A stretch of 44,590 bases of DNA from Clostridium sp. (GCA_018377235.1 JAGZZT010000019.1:1-44590), one strand, 5' to 3'. Shown: positions 1 to 7,721, counted from the first letter of the stretch. Made by a program: numbers and translations. Notes: generated by a model from the letters alone, not told the origin.

Positions 1-1
1 C

Positions 2-43
2 AAACTGGAGGATGATCTGTTGTCTGATATCATAGCCGGTTAA
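2..43 (+). CDS. C-terminal tail of an unidentified protein (partial)
   Basis: One frame is open from the window edge and ends at a TAA at 41-43, encoding about 13 residues ending LLSDIIAG. The stop lies inside a small hairpin (33-39 pairs with 47-53). The parS sites just downstream and the acidic EDDL stretch would fit the end of a ParB/Spo0J gene, but 13 residues cannot establish identity. It could also be chance. Confidence 0.3.
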   Translation, partial: KLEDDLLSDIIAG

Positions 44-87
44 CTGCCGGCTACCAAACGACTGAATTTGATTTTTGCGAAAAAATC

Positions 88-116
88 TTGACACTATCAG
101 ATGGGACGCATAGAAA
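88..116 (+). promoter_or_regulatory. Candidate sigma-A promoter facing the parS region
   Basis: TTGACA (88-93), a 17-bp spacer and TAGAAA (111-116), a perfect -35 and a 4/6 -10 box. It points rightward into the gene-free parS stretch. No coding region follows on this strand before the convergent ABC gene, so it may drive a short RNA or be fortuitous. Confidence 0.4.
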
Positions 117-144
117 CATTCATTGGATGTTTGGTTCAGTGTTA

Positions 145-160
145 TGTTTCACGTGAAACA
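145..160. promoter_or_regulatory. parS: parS chromosome-partition site 1
   Basis: The 16-bp sequence TGTTTCACGTGAAACA is an exact match to the canonical bacterial parS site bound by ParB/Spo0J. The palindrome extends to 22 bp (142-163). Such sites cluster near oriC, load ParB spreading complexes and recruit SMC. A second exact copy lies 140 bp further on. Confidence 0.95.
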
Positions 161-284
161 TAATTTCAAAGGTTCGGATTACTGGATAGGGTAAATATAG
201 AATTAGAAATGGTGAAATAAAACAGAAAAATGAAATCTTTCAGGGGCAGGAAGTGCTTTGGCAGGATTAAGATGTTCTCGGCCA

Positions 285-300
285 TGTTTCACGTGAAACA
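285..300. promoter_or_regulatory. parS: parS chromosome-partition site 2
   Basis: Second exact TGTTTCACGTGAAACA. This copy sits at the centre of a perfect 34-bp palindrome (276-309) whose outer arms read TCTCGGCCA and TGGCCGAGA. It lies 24 bp past the stop codon of the leftward ABC gene, so the same DNA could fold as an RNA hairpin at that gene's 3' end. There is no U-tract on either strand, so a classical terminator is not supported. Confidence 0.95.
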
Positions 301-333
301 TGGCCGAGACAAAAACTGTTCGGAAGAAAGAAG

Positions 334-2076
334 TTAATTTTCCAGCAATCCTTCAAATTGCATTTGATAGTAGTGGGCATATAGGCCATTTTTCTTTAAA
401 AGCTGCTGATGCGTGCCTCTTTCAGAAATTCCATTGCAGTCGACTACAATAATTTCGTCAGCATTCTGGATAGTAGAAAGTCGATGAGCGATAGTGATGG
501 TAGTTCTGTTTTTAGCCAGTTCCTCCAGGCTTTTTTGAATGTGACGTTCGCTTTCGTTATCCAGAGCGCTGGTAGCTTCGTCTAAAATCAAAATAGGAGG
601 ATTTTTAAGAAAAACCCTGGCAATGGAAATCCTCTGCTTTTGGCCGCCGGACAGGCGGGTTCCCCGTTCTCCTACGAAGGTGTCATATCCGTCTGGAAGA
701 GACTGAATGAAGCTGTGAATATTTGCCTTTTTTGCTGCATCGATAATCTCGTCCATGGAAGCGCTGGGCTTTCCATAAGCGATATTTTCCTTGACAGAAC
801 CACAGAACAGATAGACGTCCTGCTGCACAATGCCAATCTGGCTTCTTAAACTCTCGAGAGTCAGAGTTTTGATATCTGTTCCATCAATAAAAATTTGTCC
901 CTCTGTTACGTCATAGAAACGGGGCAGAAGAGAGCAGATGGTAGTTTTTCCACCTCCTGACGGCCCCACCAGAGCAATTGATTTTCCTGATGGAATATGA
1001 AAGGAAACGTGAGACAGCACAGGTTCGTCATCCTGGTAGGAAAAGCTTACATTGTCATAGCGAACATCTCCCTGCACATCAGTCAGAGGAACTGCGTCTG
1101 GAAGATCTTTGATTTCAGGCTCTGTATCAATTACATCCAGAAAACGGCGGAAACCAGAAAAACCTTTCTGCATCATCTCTGTAAGCTCTACTAAAATTTG
1201 AATTGGACTGATAAAAATACCGATATACAGGGCGTACATAGCTAAATCAGATACGTGCAGTACGCCTTTGGAGATTAGGTATCCTCCCCATACCAGTGTT
1301 ACCAGATACATCATTCCCTGAAAAAAGAGGTTAAAACTCATAAAACTGGCCATACAGTGATAGTTAGCATCTTTGGACATCAGAAAGTGATGATTGCTGC
1401 TTTTGAATTTTTCGCGCTCAACCTTTTCGTTGGCAAAGGACTGAACAACTCGGATCCCCGCCAGGGTGTCCTGAAGGCTTGCATTGACATCGCCGATTTT
1501 CTTTCTGTTATCCAGAAAGGTTGCCTGCATTTTCTTATTCTGTGCAAGAGAAAATAAGAGCATGCAGAAAACTAAAAATGCGAGAGGGAGAGCCAGCTGC
1601 CAGCTGATTAGGAACAGAAAAATAAAGGAGCCCACAATTTTAATAAGTGAGATAAATAGATTTTCCGGTCCGTGGTGAGCAAATTCAGCAATATCGAAGA
1701 GATCTGACACCAGTTTACTCATCATCTGCCCTGAATTATTCTCGTCATAATAGGAAAAAGACAGTTTTTCATAGTGATCAAAAAGTTGCTGGCGCATATC
1801 TCTTTCCATGTTAGCGCCCATCATGTGACCTTGATAGCAGACATAAAATTTGCACAGGCTTTGGACTGTGTACATGACAAAGAGACCGACACCAATGGGG
1901 GGAAGAGCTTTCAGAATCAGATTAGCTTCTCCTGCAAATAAAGAGCTGGTAAGACTGCGCAAAATCTGCGGATACAGAAGATCTATCATACTGATAATAG
2001 CTGCACAGACCAGGTCCAGGTAAAATAAAGTCTGGTAAGGCTTGTAATAATGGATAAATCGTCGTAATGTGTCCAT
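334..2076 (-). CDS. ABC exporter, fused membrane and ATPase domains
   Basis: A 580-residue half-transporter of the MsbA/LmrA-like multidrug/lipid exporter superfamily; it should act as a homodimer or with a partner in the cytoplasmic membrane. Residues 1-310 form the six-helix transmembrane domain. The nucleotide-binding domain follows, with Walker A GPSGGGKTT (371-379), signature LSGGQ (475-479) and Walker B ILILDE ending at Glu500, followed by the D-loop SALD. All catalytic motifs are intact. The ATG is preceded by AAGGGAG about 10 nt upstream. It appears monocistronic, with its own promoter at 2235-2263 and a leader of about 150 nt. No second half-transporter is adjacent. The substrate cannot be read from the sequence. 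Confidence 0.93.
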   Translation of the reverse strand: MDTLRRFIHYYKPYQTLFYLDLVCAAIISMIDLLYPQILRSLTSSLFAGEANLILKALPPIGVGLFVMYTVQSLCKFYVCYQGHMMGANMERDMRQQLFDHYEKLSFSYYDENNSGQMMSKLVSDLFDIAEFAHHGPENLFISLIKIVGSFIFLFLISWQLALPLAFLVFCMLLFSLAQNKKMQATFLDNRKKIGDVNASLQDTLAGIRVVQSFANEKVEREKFKSSNHHFLMSKDANYHCMASFMSFNLFFQGMMYLVTLVWGGYLISKGVLHVSDLAMYALYIGIFISPIQILVELTEMMQKGFSGFRRFLDVIDTEPEIKDLPDAVPLTDVQGDVRYDNVSFSYQDDEPVLSHVSFHIPSGKSIALVGPSGGGKTTICSLLPRFYDVTEGQIFIDGTDIKTLTLESLRSQIGIVQQDVYLFCGSVKENIAYGKPSASMDEIIDAAKKANIHSFIQSLPDGYDTFVGERGTRLSGGQKQRISIARVFLKNPPILILDEATSALDNESERHIQKSLEELAKNRTTITIAHRLSTIQNADEIIVVDCNGISERGTHQQLLKKNGLYAHYYQMQFEGLLEN

Positions 2077-2234
2077 ATTTTTGTATACTCCCTTGTAATA
2101 GTAAATAAATAGGGTCCGCAGGACATGAAATAACTTTAAGTTATGGAAAATGAAATAACTATTCTTTTCCTCCTCGTAAGAGTTTAAACTTCCTCAGCTA
2201 AGGATTGATATCCAACGGATAAACTGACGTTTCT

Positions 2235-2263
2235 ATTATAATGTACTGTCCGAGGTAAGGCAA
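2235..2263 (-). promoter_or_regulatory. Sigma-A promoter for the ABC exporter
   Basis: Reading leftward: TTGCCT (2263-2258), a 17-bp spacer and TATAAT (2240-2235). This is a near-consensus vegetative promoter. Transcription would start near 2228, leaving a leader of about 150 nt before the ATG at 2076. Confidence 0.7.
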
Positions 2264-2731
2264 GAAAAACACAGGGGAAATGTAGCGCAGGATAAAGTGA
2301 AAATAAGGCTGAAGTACAAAATGGAAATTCGGGTGTCGAGGTTTAAATTCAAGAATAAAACAGGATTAAAAGCCTGAAAATAACAAGGAAGTGAAATTGA
2401 GATAAAAAGGGAAGGAGAAAAAACAAAATGGGATGTGAATATATTTTCGCTCTTTTGAATAAGAAAGAAAAAATGAAGCTGAATAAATATGCAAAATATA
2501 CAAGAAGAGAGGAATAGCGCCAGTGTACAAAGAGTAAGTACCCTGCTATGAGACTTATTGCCCCTTGTATACTGACGCTGAACATGTCCTGTAACTATAA
2601 ACGGAGTGTTTTGCACAGTACAGGAATATAAAAACGTACTGTTCTTTGCATGACAGTAGGATAGACAGGCGGGAGCAGGAAAATAAATGGGGAAAGAAGC
2701 GGCTGAAAAGTCCGTCTTCTCGAAAATATCA
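2264..2731. other. Long gene-poor interval with small repeats
   Basis: About 470 bp between two divergent genes. The reading frames here are low-complexity or shadows. Visible items are a possible 29-codon ORF at 2428-2517 with GAAGGAG 10 nt upstream, an inverted-repeat element at 2516-2579, and a 7-bp inverted repeat ACAGTAC/GTACTGT (2615-2621 and 2636-2642) that could be an operator. The right side leads into the exonuclease promoter. Confidence 0.5.
2516..2579. repeat. Inverted-repeat element with TTGTAYACTGRCRCT ends
   Basis: The left arm AGCGCCAGTGTACAA (2516-2530) and right arm TTGTATACTGACGCT (2565-2579) are inverted copies matching at 13 of 15 positions, with weaker inner pairing (TAAGT against ACTTAT). 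Single copies of the same 15-mer motif recur at 10409-10423 and 24984-24998, both in intergenic DNA. It may be a small dispersed palindromic repeat. No transposase or target duplication is visible. Confidence 0.5.
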
Positions 2732-2760
2732 TCGACTTATTGAGCGGAATGTGGTAAAGT
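2732..2760 (+). promoter_or_regulatory. Possible promoter for the exonuclease gene
   Basis: TCGACT (2732-2737), a 17-bp spacer and TAAAGT (2755-2760). The match to sigma-A boxes is moderate but the spacing is ideal, and it would give a leader of about 70 nt. Confidence 0.4.
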
Positions 2761-2839
2761 TAATACGTTGTTTAACGGGAATCTGGTTAAAAGGCGATCC
2801 CTAAATAACGCAAAGTCAGACAGAATAGGAATGAGAGCT

Positions 2840-3823
2840 ATGAGACATTATATTGTGCTTGACCTGGAGTGGAATCAGAGCTCCGGAGGCAGAGAGACGT
2901 CTATGGATCGGCTCCCTTTTGAAATTATTGAGATTGGGGCGGTGAAGCTGGATGAAAATCTCAGAATCATATCGGAATTCAGCCGTCTGGTGCGCCCTCA
3001 AGTGTATAAAACGCTTCATTATAAAATATCAGAGGTTACACATCTTTCTGAGGAGAAGCTGGAGCAGCAGGGAGAGCGGTTTGAGACAGCCATGGAGGAA
3101 TTCCTTTCCTGGTGCGGAACGGATTTCAGGCTTTGCACCTGGGGTTCTATGGACTTGACAGAGCTTCAGAGAAATATGGTGTATCACGGAATGGAACTCC
3201 CTTTTGGTAAACCGCTGTTTTATTATGATCTTCAGAAAATTTACGGTTTAATCCGGGGAGACGGGAGGCGTGAATCTCTGGATACGGCAGTGGAGGAGCT
3301 GAAAATTGAACAGGGGCGGCCGTTTCACAGAGCATTAGACGATGCCTGGTATACGGGGCTTGTAATGGGGAAAATGGATTTCTACAGCATGATGGAATAC
3401 TTTTCCGTAGATTATTATCAGACGCCTGAAACGGAGGAGGAGGAACTGAGACTTAAGTTTCCTACCTATACGAAATTTGTTTCCCAAACCTGGGATACGA
3501 AGGAGGAGCTGCTGAAAGAAAAGCAGGTGACAGATGTGATGTGCTGCAAATGCCGGCGGCTTTTGAAAAAAAAGATACGCTGGTTTTCTGTAAATCAGAA
3601 GCAGTATTTTTGTCTGGCAGTTTGTCCGGAGCATGGATATGTGAAAGGAAAGCTGAGAATTAAAAAGTCCGAGGATGGAAGTGTGTTTGCCGTGCAGACG
3701 GTAAAGCTGACAGATGAGGCCGGGGTGAATCTGCTGATTAACCGCCGGGAAGAAGCGAAAAAGAAGCGTGCAGAGCGGGCGAAGGCTAAAAAAGAGATGA
3801 AAAAAAGAGAGGGAAGAGGATAG
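2840..3823 (+). CDS. DEDDh 3'-5' exonuclease with C-terminal zinc-ribbon-like region
   Basis: A 327-residue member of the DnaQ/ERI-1/KapD-like exonuclease superfamily. The first acidic motif is LDLEWNQ near the N-terminus, followed by FEIIEIGAVKLDE. The exoIII-type motif HRALDDAW, with the His and Asp of DEDDh, lies near residue 170. The last third has CCKC and CPEH cysteines that could bind zinc, and ends in a Lys/Arg-rich tail. The substrate (RNA or DNA) is not evident. The start is set at 2840 because AGGA lies 9 nt upstream. An in-frame ATG at 2831 directly abuts the same AGGA, and upstream starts lack a ribosome site. The final codons overlap the terminator hairpin. Confidence 0.85.
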   Translation: MRHYIVLDLEWNQSSGGRETSMDRLPFEIIEIGAVKLDENLRIISEFSRLVRPQVYKTLHYKISEVTHLSEEKLEQQGERFETAMEEFLSWCGTDFRLCTWGSMDLTELQRNMVYHGMELPFGKPLFYYDLQKIYGLIRGDGRRESLDTAVEELKIEQGRPFHRALDDAWYTGLVMGKMDFYSMMEYFSVDYYQTPETEEEELRLKFPTYTKFVSQTWDTKEELLKEKQVTDVMCCKCRRLLKKKIRWFSVNQKQYFCLAVCPEHGYVKGKLRIKKSEDGSVFAVQTVKLTDEAGVNLLINRREEAKKKRAERAKAKKEMKKREGRG

Positions 3824-3846
3824 TGTTCCTGTTCTCTCTCTTTTTT
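3801..3846. terminator. Bidirectional terminator between convergent genes
   Basis: An A-rich left arm (AAAAAAGAGAGGGAAGAGGA) pairs with TTCCTGTTCTCTCTCTTTTTT across a short loop around the TAG stop of the exonuclease gene. U-runs occur on both strands, so it can end the exonuclease mRNA and the leftward carboxypeptidase mRNA, whose stop is at 3853. Confidence 0.8.
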
Positions 3847-3852
3847 GTTGTT

Positions 3853-6285
3853 TTATCGTTTCCACCAGCGGCGTTTTTTCAGGGAAAATCCTTTGTTTTT
3901 GCTGCGTGGGGAGCGATTAGAGTTTCCTGTTCCGGACAAAAGGGAGCCGGAACTGCCGTAAGACGGCCTAGAACGCCTGGAAGGACGGTGATCCGGTTCC
4001 AGAGGGATGGATAAACGACGATTTTTCATCATTTCATTGAATTCGTCCTCCGATACTCCGGATTCCTTTAACCGTTCCAAGCGTTTTTTGCGGCGCTCCA
4101 GACGTTCCTCTTCCTCCTGCTTTTTCCTTTTATTGAGATAGAAGGCGATGCCTCCCAGACTTGCGGCGGCTGTGAGAACCAGAAGTGCAGGAATCAGAAC
4201 GGGAAGCAGTTTTTTAAAGGCATCCTTCTGGCTTTCGGCCTGTTCGGCATCCTTGGCCTTCGGGGCTTCTGCAAAACGGTTCTTTTCTGACTGTGCACCC
4301 CCATTTTTCTGGCTGTCAGCTTCTTTCTGGGGAACAGCTGATTCAGAAGAATCGGACGATTCACTGTCTTCTGAGGCGGAGGCACTTTCCTGAAAATCTG
4401 CCTGGGCAATCGTGTCAGGCACAATTTTTAACAGCTCTGCAGGAATGGGAGAGGCGCTGTCTTTTGCTTCCGTTCCGAGAGTCAGCCAGGCAGTACCGGC
4501 TTCATGATCGCCTAAAAAATAGTGAATTGCTGCAATCGCATTTTCTGGAGCATTCTCCGGCAGCTCAAAGGAGATCTGGGAGGTAGTTTCATCGAACTCC
4601 GCATTATTTGGAAGTACAATGCGGCTGTCCGTATCCACAGTCAGAGCGGGCGCCTGAGAGGTGGGAAGCCCTGCGATTGTTAGAGAACTGCTCAGCTGTT
4701 CCCATGAAGTATCATTTCCTGCCAGAGGCACAGAACGGAAATTCTGGAATCCAAAGTCTAAAAGCCTGCTGGTATCGGAATAAGTGGTTCCATTGCTGTG
4801 GAGCACTACGGTAATCAGTTCTGTATCATCCTGTCTGGCGCCAATGACAAGGGTGTTCAGTGCAATTGATGTATAGCCGGTTTTGCCTCCAATTACATCG
4901 GGACGGTATTCCGGGAAATTTTTTTTGATCATTTTATTTCCTGGTGAAACGCCCAGACCTTCCGGATTTCTTGCATTGGGCGGAAGCTCGTAGTAGGTAG
5001 TAGAGGCGATTTCGCGAAAGGTTTCGTTTTGAAACGCATATCTTGTGATGAGAGCCATGTCATAAGCGCTGACGTAATGATTTTCATCATTCAGGCCGCT
5101 GGGATTGGCAAAATGGGAGTCCACGCAGCCCAGTTCTTCTGCCTTTTCATTCATCAGCTCTGCAAATGCCTCTGTGGATCCTGCTGTGTGTTCTGCCAGG
5201 GCATTTGCAGACTCATTGGCTGATTTCAGCAGAAGGGCGTAGAGACAATCCTTTACAGTGGCTGTATCTCCCGTGTCATAGCCTGCCGAGGAGCTGTCTG
5301 CCTCCACATTGTAGACTGCATTTTTGGAAAAGGTTACTACCTCGTCCAGATCGCACCTCTCCAGCACAATGATGGAGGTCAGAACTTTGGTGATGCTGGC
5401 AGGAGCATAGGTTTCGTGGATATTTTTACCATAGAGCACAGTGCCGGACGCCGCGTCCATAACGATTCCCGCATCTGCTTCGATAGAGACGTTTTCAGGC
5501 CATTCTTCCGCTGCAGATGCTGTCTGAGACGGGATTGCCAAAGCCAGAAGAAGAGCAAGGCTTATGGCGGTTCCTCCTGCTTTTTTTCGCCGTTTTGCAG
5601 AACGGCGGATGCAAGCCAGGCAGATGAAAAACAGCGCCAGCGTTAAAAAGCTGAAGGTGAAGGCAATCCGGGCCGCAGTATCTGCAAAAAATGGTTCAGG
5701 TACGATATTAATCAGCAGATCCGTGGCAGGATCCAGAATCCACAGGTCATTGTCAAAAAAGATTTTGTGGAAAATGATAAAATATTTTGTGAAGTCTGTG
5801 GATATCAGGAGAGCCAGCCCGGCAGTCAAAAGAACAAAAATTCCTGTTCCAGTACAAACGGCTCTGGGGAGAATCCGTTTCACATCAGCTTTTATGATCA
5901 GTAGAAGCGCCAGACACAGCAGAGCCGTCACAATACAGGCGGTTCTCAGATGCAGAGCGCCGATAAACAGCTCTCTCACGTCCTCCATATGAGCGATTTC
6001 CCGCTCATTGAAAAAGGGCCGCAGATGACCGTCTACAGGGACAGAGATGTTCAGATCATCCCGCCCCTCTCCTCTCAGATACATCATCATTTCGTCTGTG
6101 ACATAGAGCAAATCATTCATTTCCATAGATACAGTTTCAGGCACATGGTACATCGTATATTCCCGTTCAAAATAGCCAGGCGTCCAGTATACAACAGATT
6201 CTACTGATGTGATGAGAAAAATAATCATCAGACAGAAGGTACACAGGATTCCAGCCGCCCAGGCCAGAAAGTTTTTCTGTTTCAT
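3853..6285 (-). CDS. DUF1461 membrane domain fused to D-alanyl-D-alanine carboxypeptidase (S11)
   Basis: An 810-residue two-part protein. Residues 1-230 resemble the TIGR01906/DUF1461 membrane family: helices near 10-28, 112-131, 143-162 and 205-225, and the motif FFNEREIAHMEDV at 91-103. After a basic KRRKK stretch, residues 238-258 read like a signal peptide ending TASA|AEE. Then follows a complete peptidase S11 domain with SITK (Ser297, Lys300), SAN (355-357) and KTG (468-470), which trims D-Ala from peptidoglycan. A Ser/Glu-rich linker, a transmembrane helix near 693-717 and an arginine-rich cytoplasmic tail end the protein. The start is chosen at 6285 (GGAG, 5 nt spacing); an in-frame ATG 84 bp upstream has no ribosome site. 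DacF-like S11 enzymes are usually about 400 residues. Confidence 0.9.
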   Translation of the reverse strand: MKQKNFLAWAAGILCTFCLMIIFLITSVESVVYWTPGYFEREYTMYHVPETVSMEMNDLLYVTDEMMMYLRGEGRDDLNISVPVDGHLRPFFNEREIAHMEDVRELFIGALHLRTACIVTALLCLALLLIIKADVKRILPRAVCTGTGIFVLLTAGLALLISTDFTKYFIIFHKIFFDNDLWILDPATDLLINIVPEPFFADTAARIAFTFSFLTLALFFICLACIRRSAKRRKKAGGTAISLALLLALAIPSQTASAAEEWPENVSIEADAGIVMDAASGTVLYGKNIHETYAPASITKVLTSIIVLERCDLDEVVTFSKNAVYNVEADSSSAGYDTGDTATVKDCLYALLLKSANESANALAEHTAGSTEAFAELMNEKAEELGCVDSHFANPSGLNDENHYVSAYDMALITRYAFQNETFREIASTTYYELPPNARNPEGLGVSPGNKMIKKNFPEYRPDVIGGKTGYTSIALNTLVIGARQDDTELITVVLHSNGTTYSDTSRLLDFGFQNFRSVPLAGNDTSWEQLSSSLTIAGLPTSQAPALTVDTDSRIVLPNNAEFDETTSQISFELPENAPENAIAAIHYFLGDHEAGTAWLTLGTEAKDSASPIPAELLKIVPDTIAQADFQESASASEDSESSDSSESAVPQKEADSQKNGGAQSEKNRFAEAPKAKDAEQAESQKDAFKKLLPVLIPALLVLTAAASLGGIAFYLNKRKKQEEEERLERRKKRLERLKESGVSEDEFNEMMKNRRLSIPLEPDHRPSRRSRPSYGSSGSLLSGTGNSNRSPRSKNKGFSLKKRRWWKR

Positions 6286-6299
6286 AAAATCTCCATTCT

Positions 6300-6398
6300 G
6301 CCTTTTAACGGGAACGCTAAAAGGCGGCGTAACTGTTCGAGACTCCTGTTCGAGTCCTGCGTCATACATAAGTATACCATTAATGACGCCTGACGCAA
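6300..6398 (-). promoter_or_regulatory. Promoter and structured leader of the carboxypeptidase fusion gene
   Basis: Reading leftward: TTGCGT (6398-6393), a 16-bp spacer and TATACT (6376-6371). The leader of about 80 nt contains GCCTTTTA/TAAAAGGC (6300-6307 with 6318-6325), an 8-bp stem a few bases upstream of the ribosome site, plus a 5-bp hairpin at 6341-6355 that lies across two direct copies of CTGTTCGAG (6333-6341, 6346-6354). A translational control role is possible but unproven. Confidence 0.6.
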
Positions 6399-6439
6399 GC
6401 AGAGGAAAAAAATTTTATAAAACCGTAAAAAACCGATCG

Positions 6440-6468
6440 TTGAAAAGGATGGCAGGTTCGTGTATACT
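6440..6468 (+). promoter_or_regulatory. Sigma-A promoter for the HAD phosphatase gene
   Basis: TTGAAA (6440-6445), a 17-bp spacer and TATACT (6463-6468). Transcription would begin near 6475. This leaves no room for a ribosome site before an ATG at 6484 and supports the GTG start at 6544. Confidence 0.75.
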
Positions 6469-6543
6469 TCCTGTAATGAGTGAATGAAGGCCGAATTGGA
6501 GCGTAAATTCTGTCAATATTTGTCAAAGGGAGGAAACGGCAGA

Positions 6544-7215
6544 GTGGTAAAAGCAGTAATTTTTGATATGGACGGAGTCATTATAGACAGTGAAGAAAAG
6601 TATCTGAAGTATATTTATGAATTTGCCAGGGAGAAAAAACAGAATATACGGCTGGAGGAACTGTACGGCACAGTCGGTGCCACAAAAAAGGACTGCTGGG
6701 AGATTGTGGAGAGGGCGGTCGGAAATGGGCAGAACTGGGAAAGGCTGCGCCAGGAATATCACGAGCGGGGAATTTGGAAGCGGGCGTTTGAGGAGGTAGA
6801 CTATAAGGCTATTTTCCGTTCCGAGGTTCTGGATGTGATGGACGAGCTGCAGAAAATGGGACTTAAGCTGGCAGTGGCTTCCTCTACAGGTATGGCTCAG
6901 GTAAAGCGCATTCTCACGATGAATCATGTGTGGGAGCGGCTGGAGACTGCAGTCAGCGGAGAGATGTTTAAGCGGAGCAAGCCGGATCCGGAAATTTATC
7001 TGTACACCGCAGCGGAGCTGGGCATGGATCCCTCTCAGTGTCTGGCGATAGAAGACTCCACAGTGGGAATTACAGCTGGTAAAGCAGCCGGGATGCGGGT
7101 GGCGGCGTTGATTGACGATCGCTTCGGCTTTGACAGGAGCCTGGCAGATAGGGAGATTTCAGATTTACGGGAAATTCCTGATCTGGTTCGCTGCCTGATG
7201 GGGATGGAAGCATAA
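6544..7215 (+). CDS. HAD-superfamily hydrolase, beta-phosphoglucomutase-like
   Basis: A 223-residue HAD subfamily IA protein, probably a cytosolic sugar-phosphate or nucleotide phosphatase or a phosphoglucomutase-like enzyme. Motif I FDMDGVIIDSE begins at residue 7 (nucleophile Asp8, general acid Asp10). A helical cap follows, then motif II SSTG, motif III Lys in KRSKPDPE and motif IV EDSTVG. The GTG at 6544 is chosen because AGGGAGG lies 10 nt upstream and the hydrophobic first strand starts directly after it. An ATG 20 codons earlier falls about at the transcription start and has no ribosome site. Substrate is not predictable. It stands alone between divergent and codirectional neighbours. 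Confidence 0.88.
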   Translation: MVKAVIFDMDGVIIDSEEKYLKYIYEFAREKKQNIRLEELYGTVGATKKDCWEIVERAVGNGQNWERLRQEYHERGIWKRAFEEVDYKAIFRSEVLDVMDELQKMGLKLAVASSTGMAQVKRILTMNHVWERLETAVSGEMFKRSKPDPEIYLYTAAELGMDPSQCLAIEDSTVGITAGKAAGMRVAALIDDRFGFDRSLADREISDLREIPDLVRCLMGMEA

Positions 7216-7304
7216 ATACAGAAGAAAAATCCGGTAAAATGGTGGGAAAATATGACGGAAAGGAGAATAAATTATTAAAAATTCATAAAAATTTCATCAG
7301 ACTC

Positions 7305-7332
7305 TTGATTTTTGGAAAAAAGACACTATACT
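7305..7332 (+). promoter_or_regulatory. Sigma-A promoter for the repeat lipoprotein
   Basis: TTGATT (7305-7310), a 16-bp spacer and TATACT (7327-7332). The resulting leader is about 100 nt and ends in a strong GAGGAGG ribosome site. Confidence 0.7.
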
Positions 7333-7436
7333 ATGGTTATGTCATTTAGGAAGGGAGCGGACAGTTTCTTCCGTCCAATTTGGCAAGAGGATTTATATTT
7401 TATAACTTTGTTGTAAAATGAGGAGGAAAAAATATT

Positions 7437-7721
7437 ATGAAGAAAACAGTTTTATTTGCAGCAGCAGCTTTAACAGCATTCGCATTAACAGCTTGCGGAA
7501 GCAAGGAGACAGCAACAGAGACAACAGCAGCATCCGTTGAGACAACAGCAGCAGCTGAGGAAGAGACAACAGCAGCAGCTGAGGAGGAGACAACAGAGGC
7601 AGCTGAGGAAGAGACAACAGAGGCAGCTGAAGAGGAGACAACAGAGGCAGCTGAGGAAGAGACAACAGAGGCAGCTGAAGAAGAGACAACAGAGGCAGTT
7701 GAAGAGGAGACAGAGGCTTAA
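7437..7721 (+). CDS. Small lipoprotein composed of Glu/Thr/Ala repeats
   Basis: A 94-residue protein. Residues 1-19 are a lipoprotein signal peptide with lipobox LTAC (Cys20). Everything after it is low-complexity Glu-Thr-Ala, ending in seven 8-residue units of the type AAEEETTE. No folded domain remains. The same kind of linker follows the lipid anchor of the amino-acid-binding protein at 17808, so this gene looks like an anchor plus linker without a cargo domain. It is nevertheless well equipped: promoter, GAGGAGG ribosome site (7419-7425) and terminator. It could be a surface or spacer peptide, or a remnant of a longer gene. No function can be assigned. Confidence 0.75.
   Translation: MKKTVLFAAAALTAFALTACGSKETATETTAASVETTAAAEEETTAAAEEETTEAAEEETTEAAEEETTEAAEEETTEAAEEETTEAVEEETEA
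7551..7718 (+). repeat. Seven tandem 24-bp coding repeats
   Basis: Units start at 7551, 7575, 7599, 7623, 7647, 7671 and 7695, each beginning GCAGCTGAGGAAGAGACAAC or a close variant. The period is a multiple of three, so copy-number change would keep the frame and alter only protein length. Confidence 0.9.

Noticed and set aside
276..309. 34-bp palindrome as a Rho-independent terminator
   Set aside because: No U-tract follows on either strand; the parS core is the better explanation for the conserved centre.
2236..2616. 126-codon minus-strand frame in the 2.1-2.8 kb gap
   Set aside because: Composed of Phe/Leu/Ser from A-rich DNA on the other strand; no ribosome site and it runs over the inverted repeat and the ABC promoter.
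5564..5992. 142-codon frame on the + strand inside the carboxypeptidase fusion gene
   Set aside because: Antisense shadow of the membrane-domain coding region, with biased composition only.
7551..7718. Tandem array considered as CRISPR
   Set aside because: Units are contiguous without spacers and keep a coding frame; no cas genes are present.
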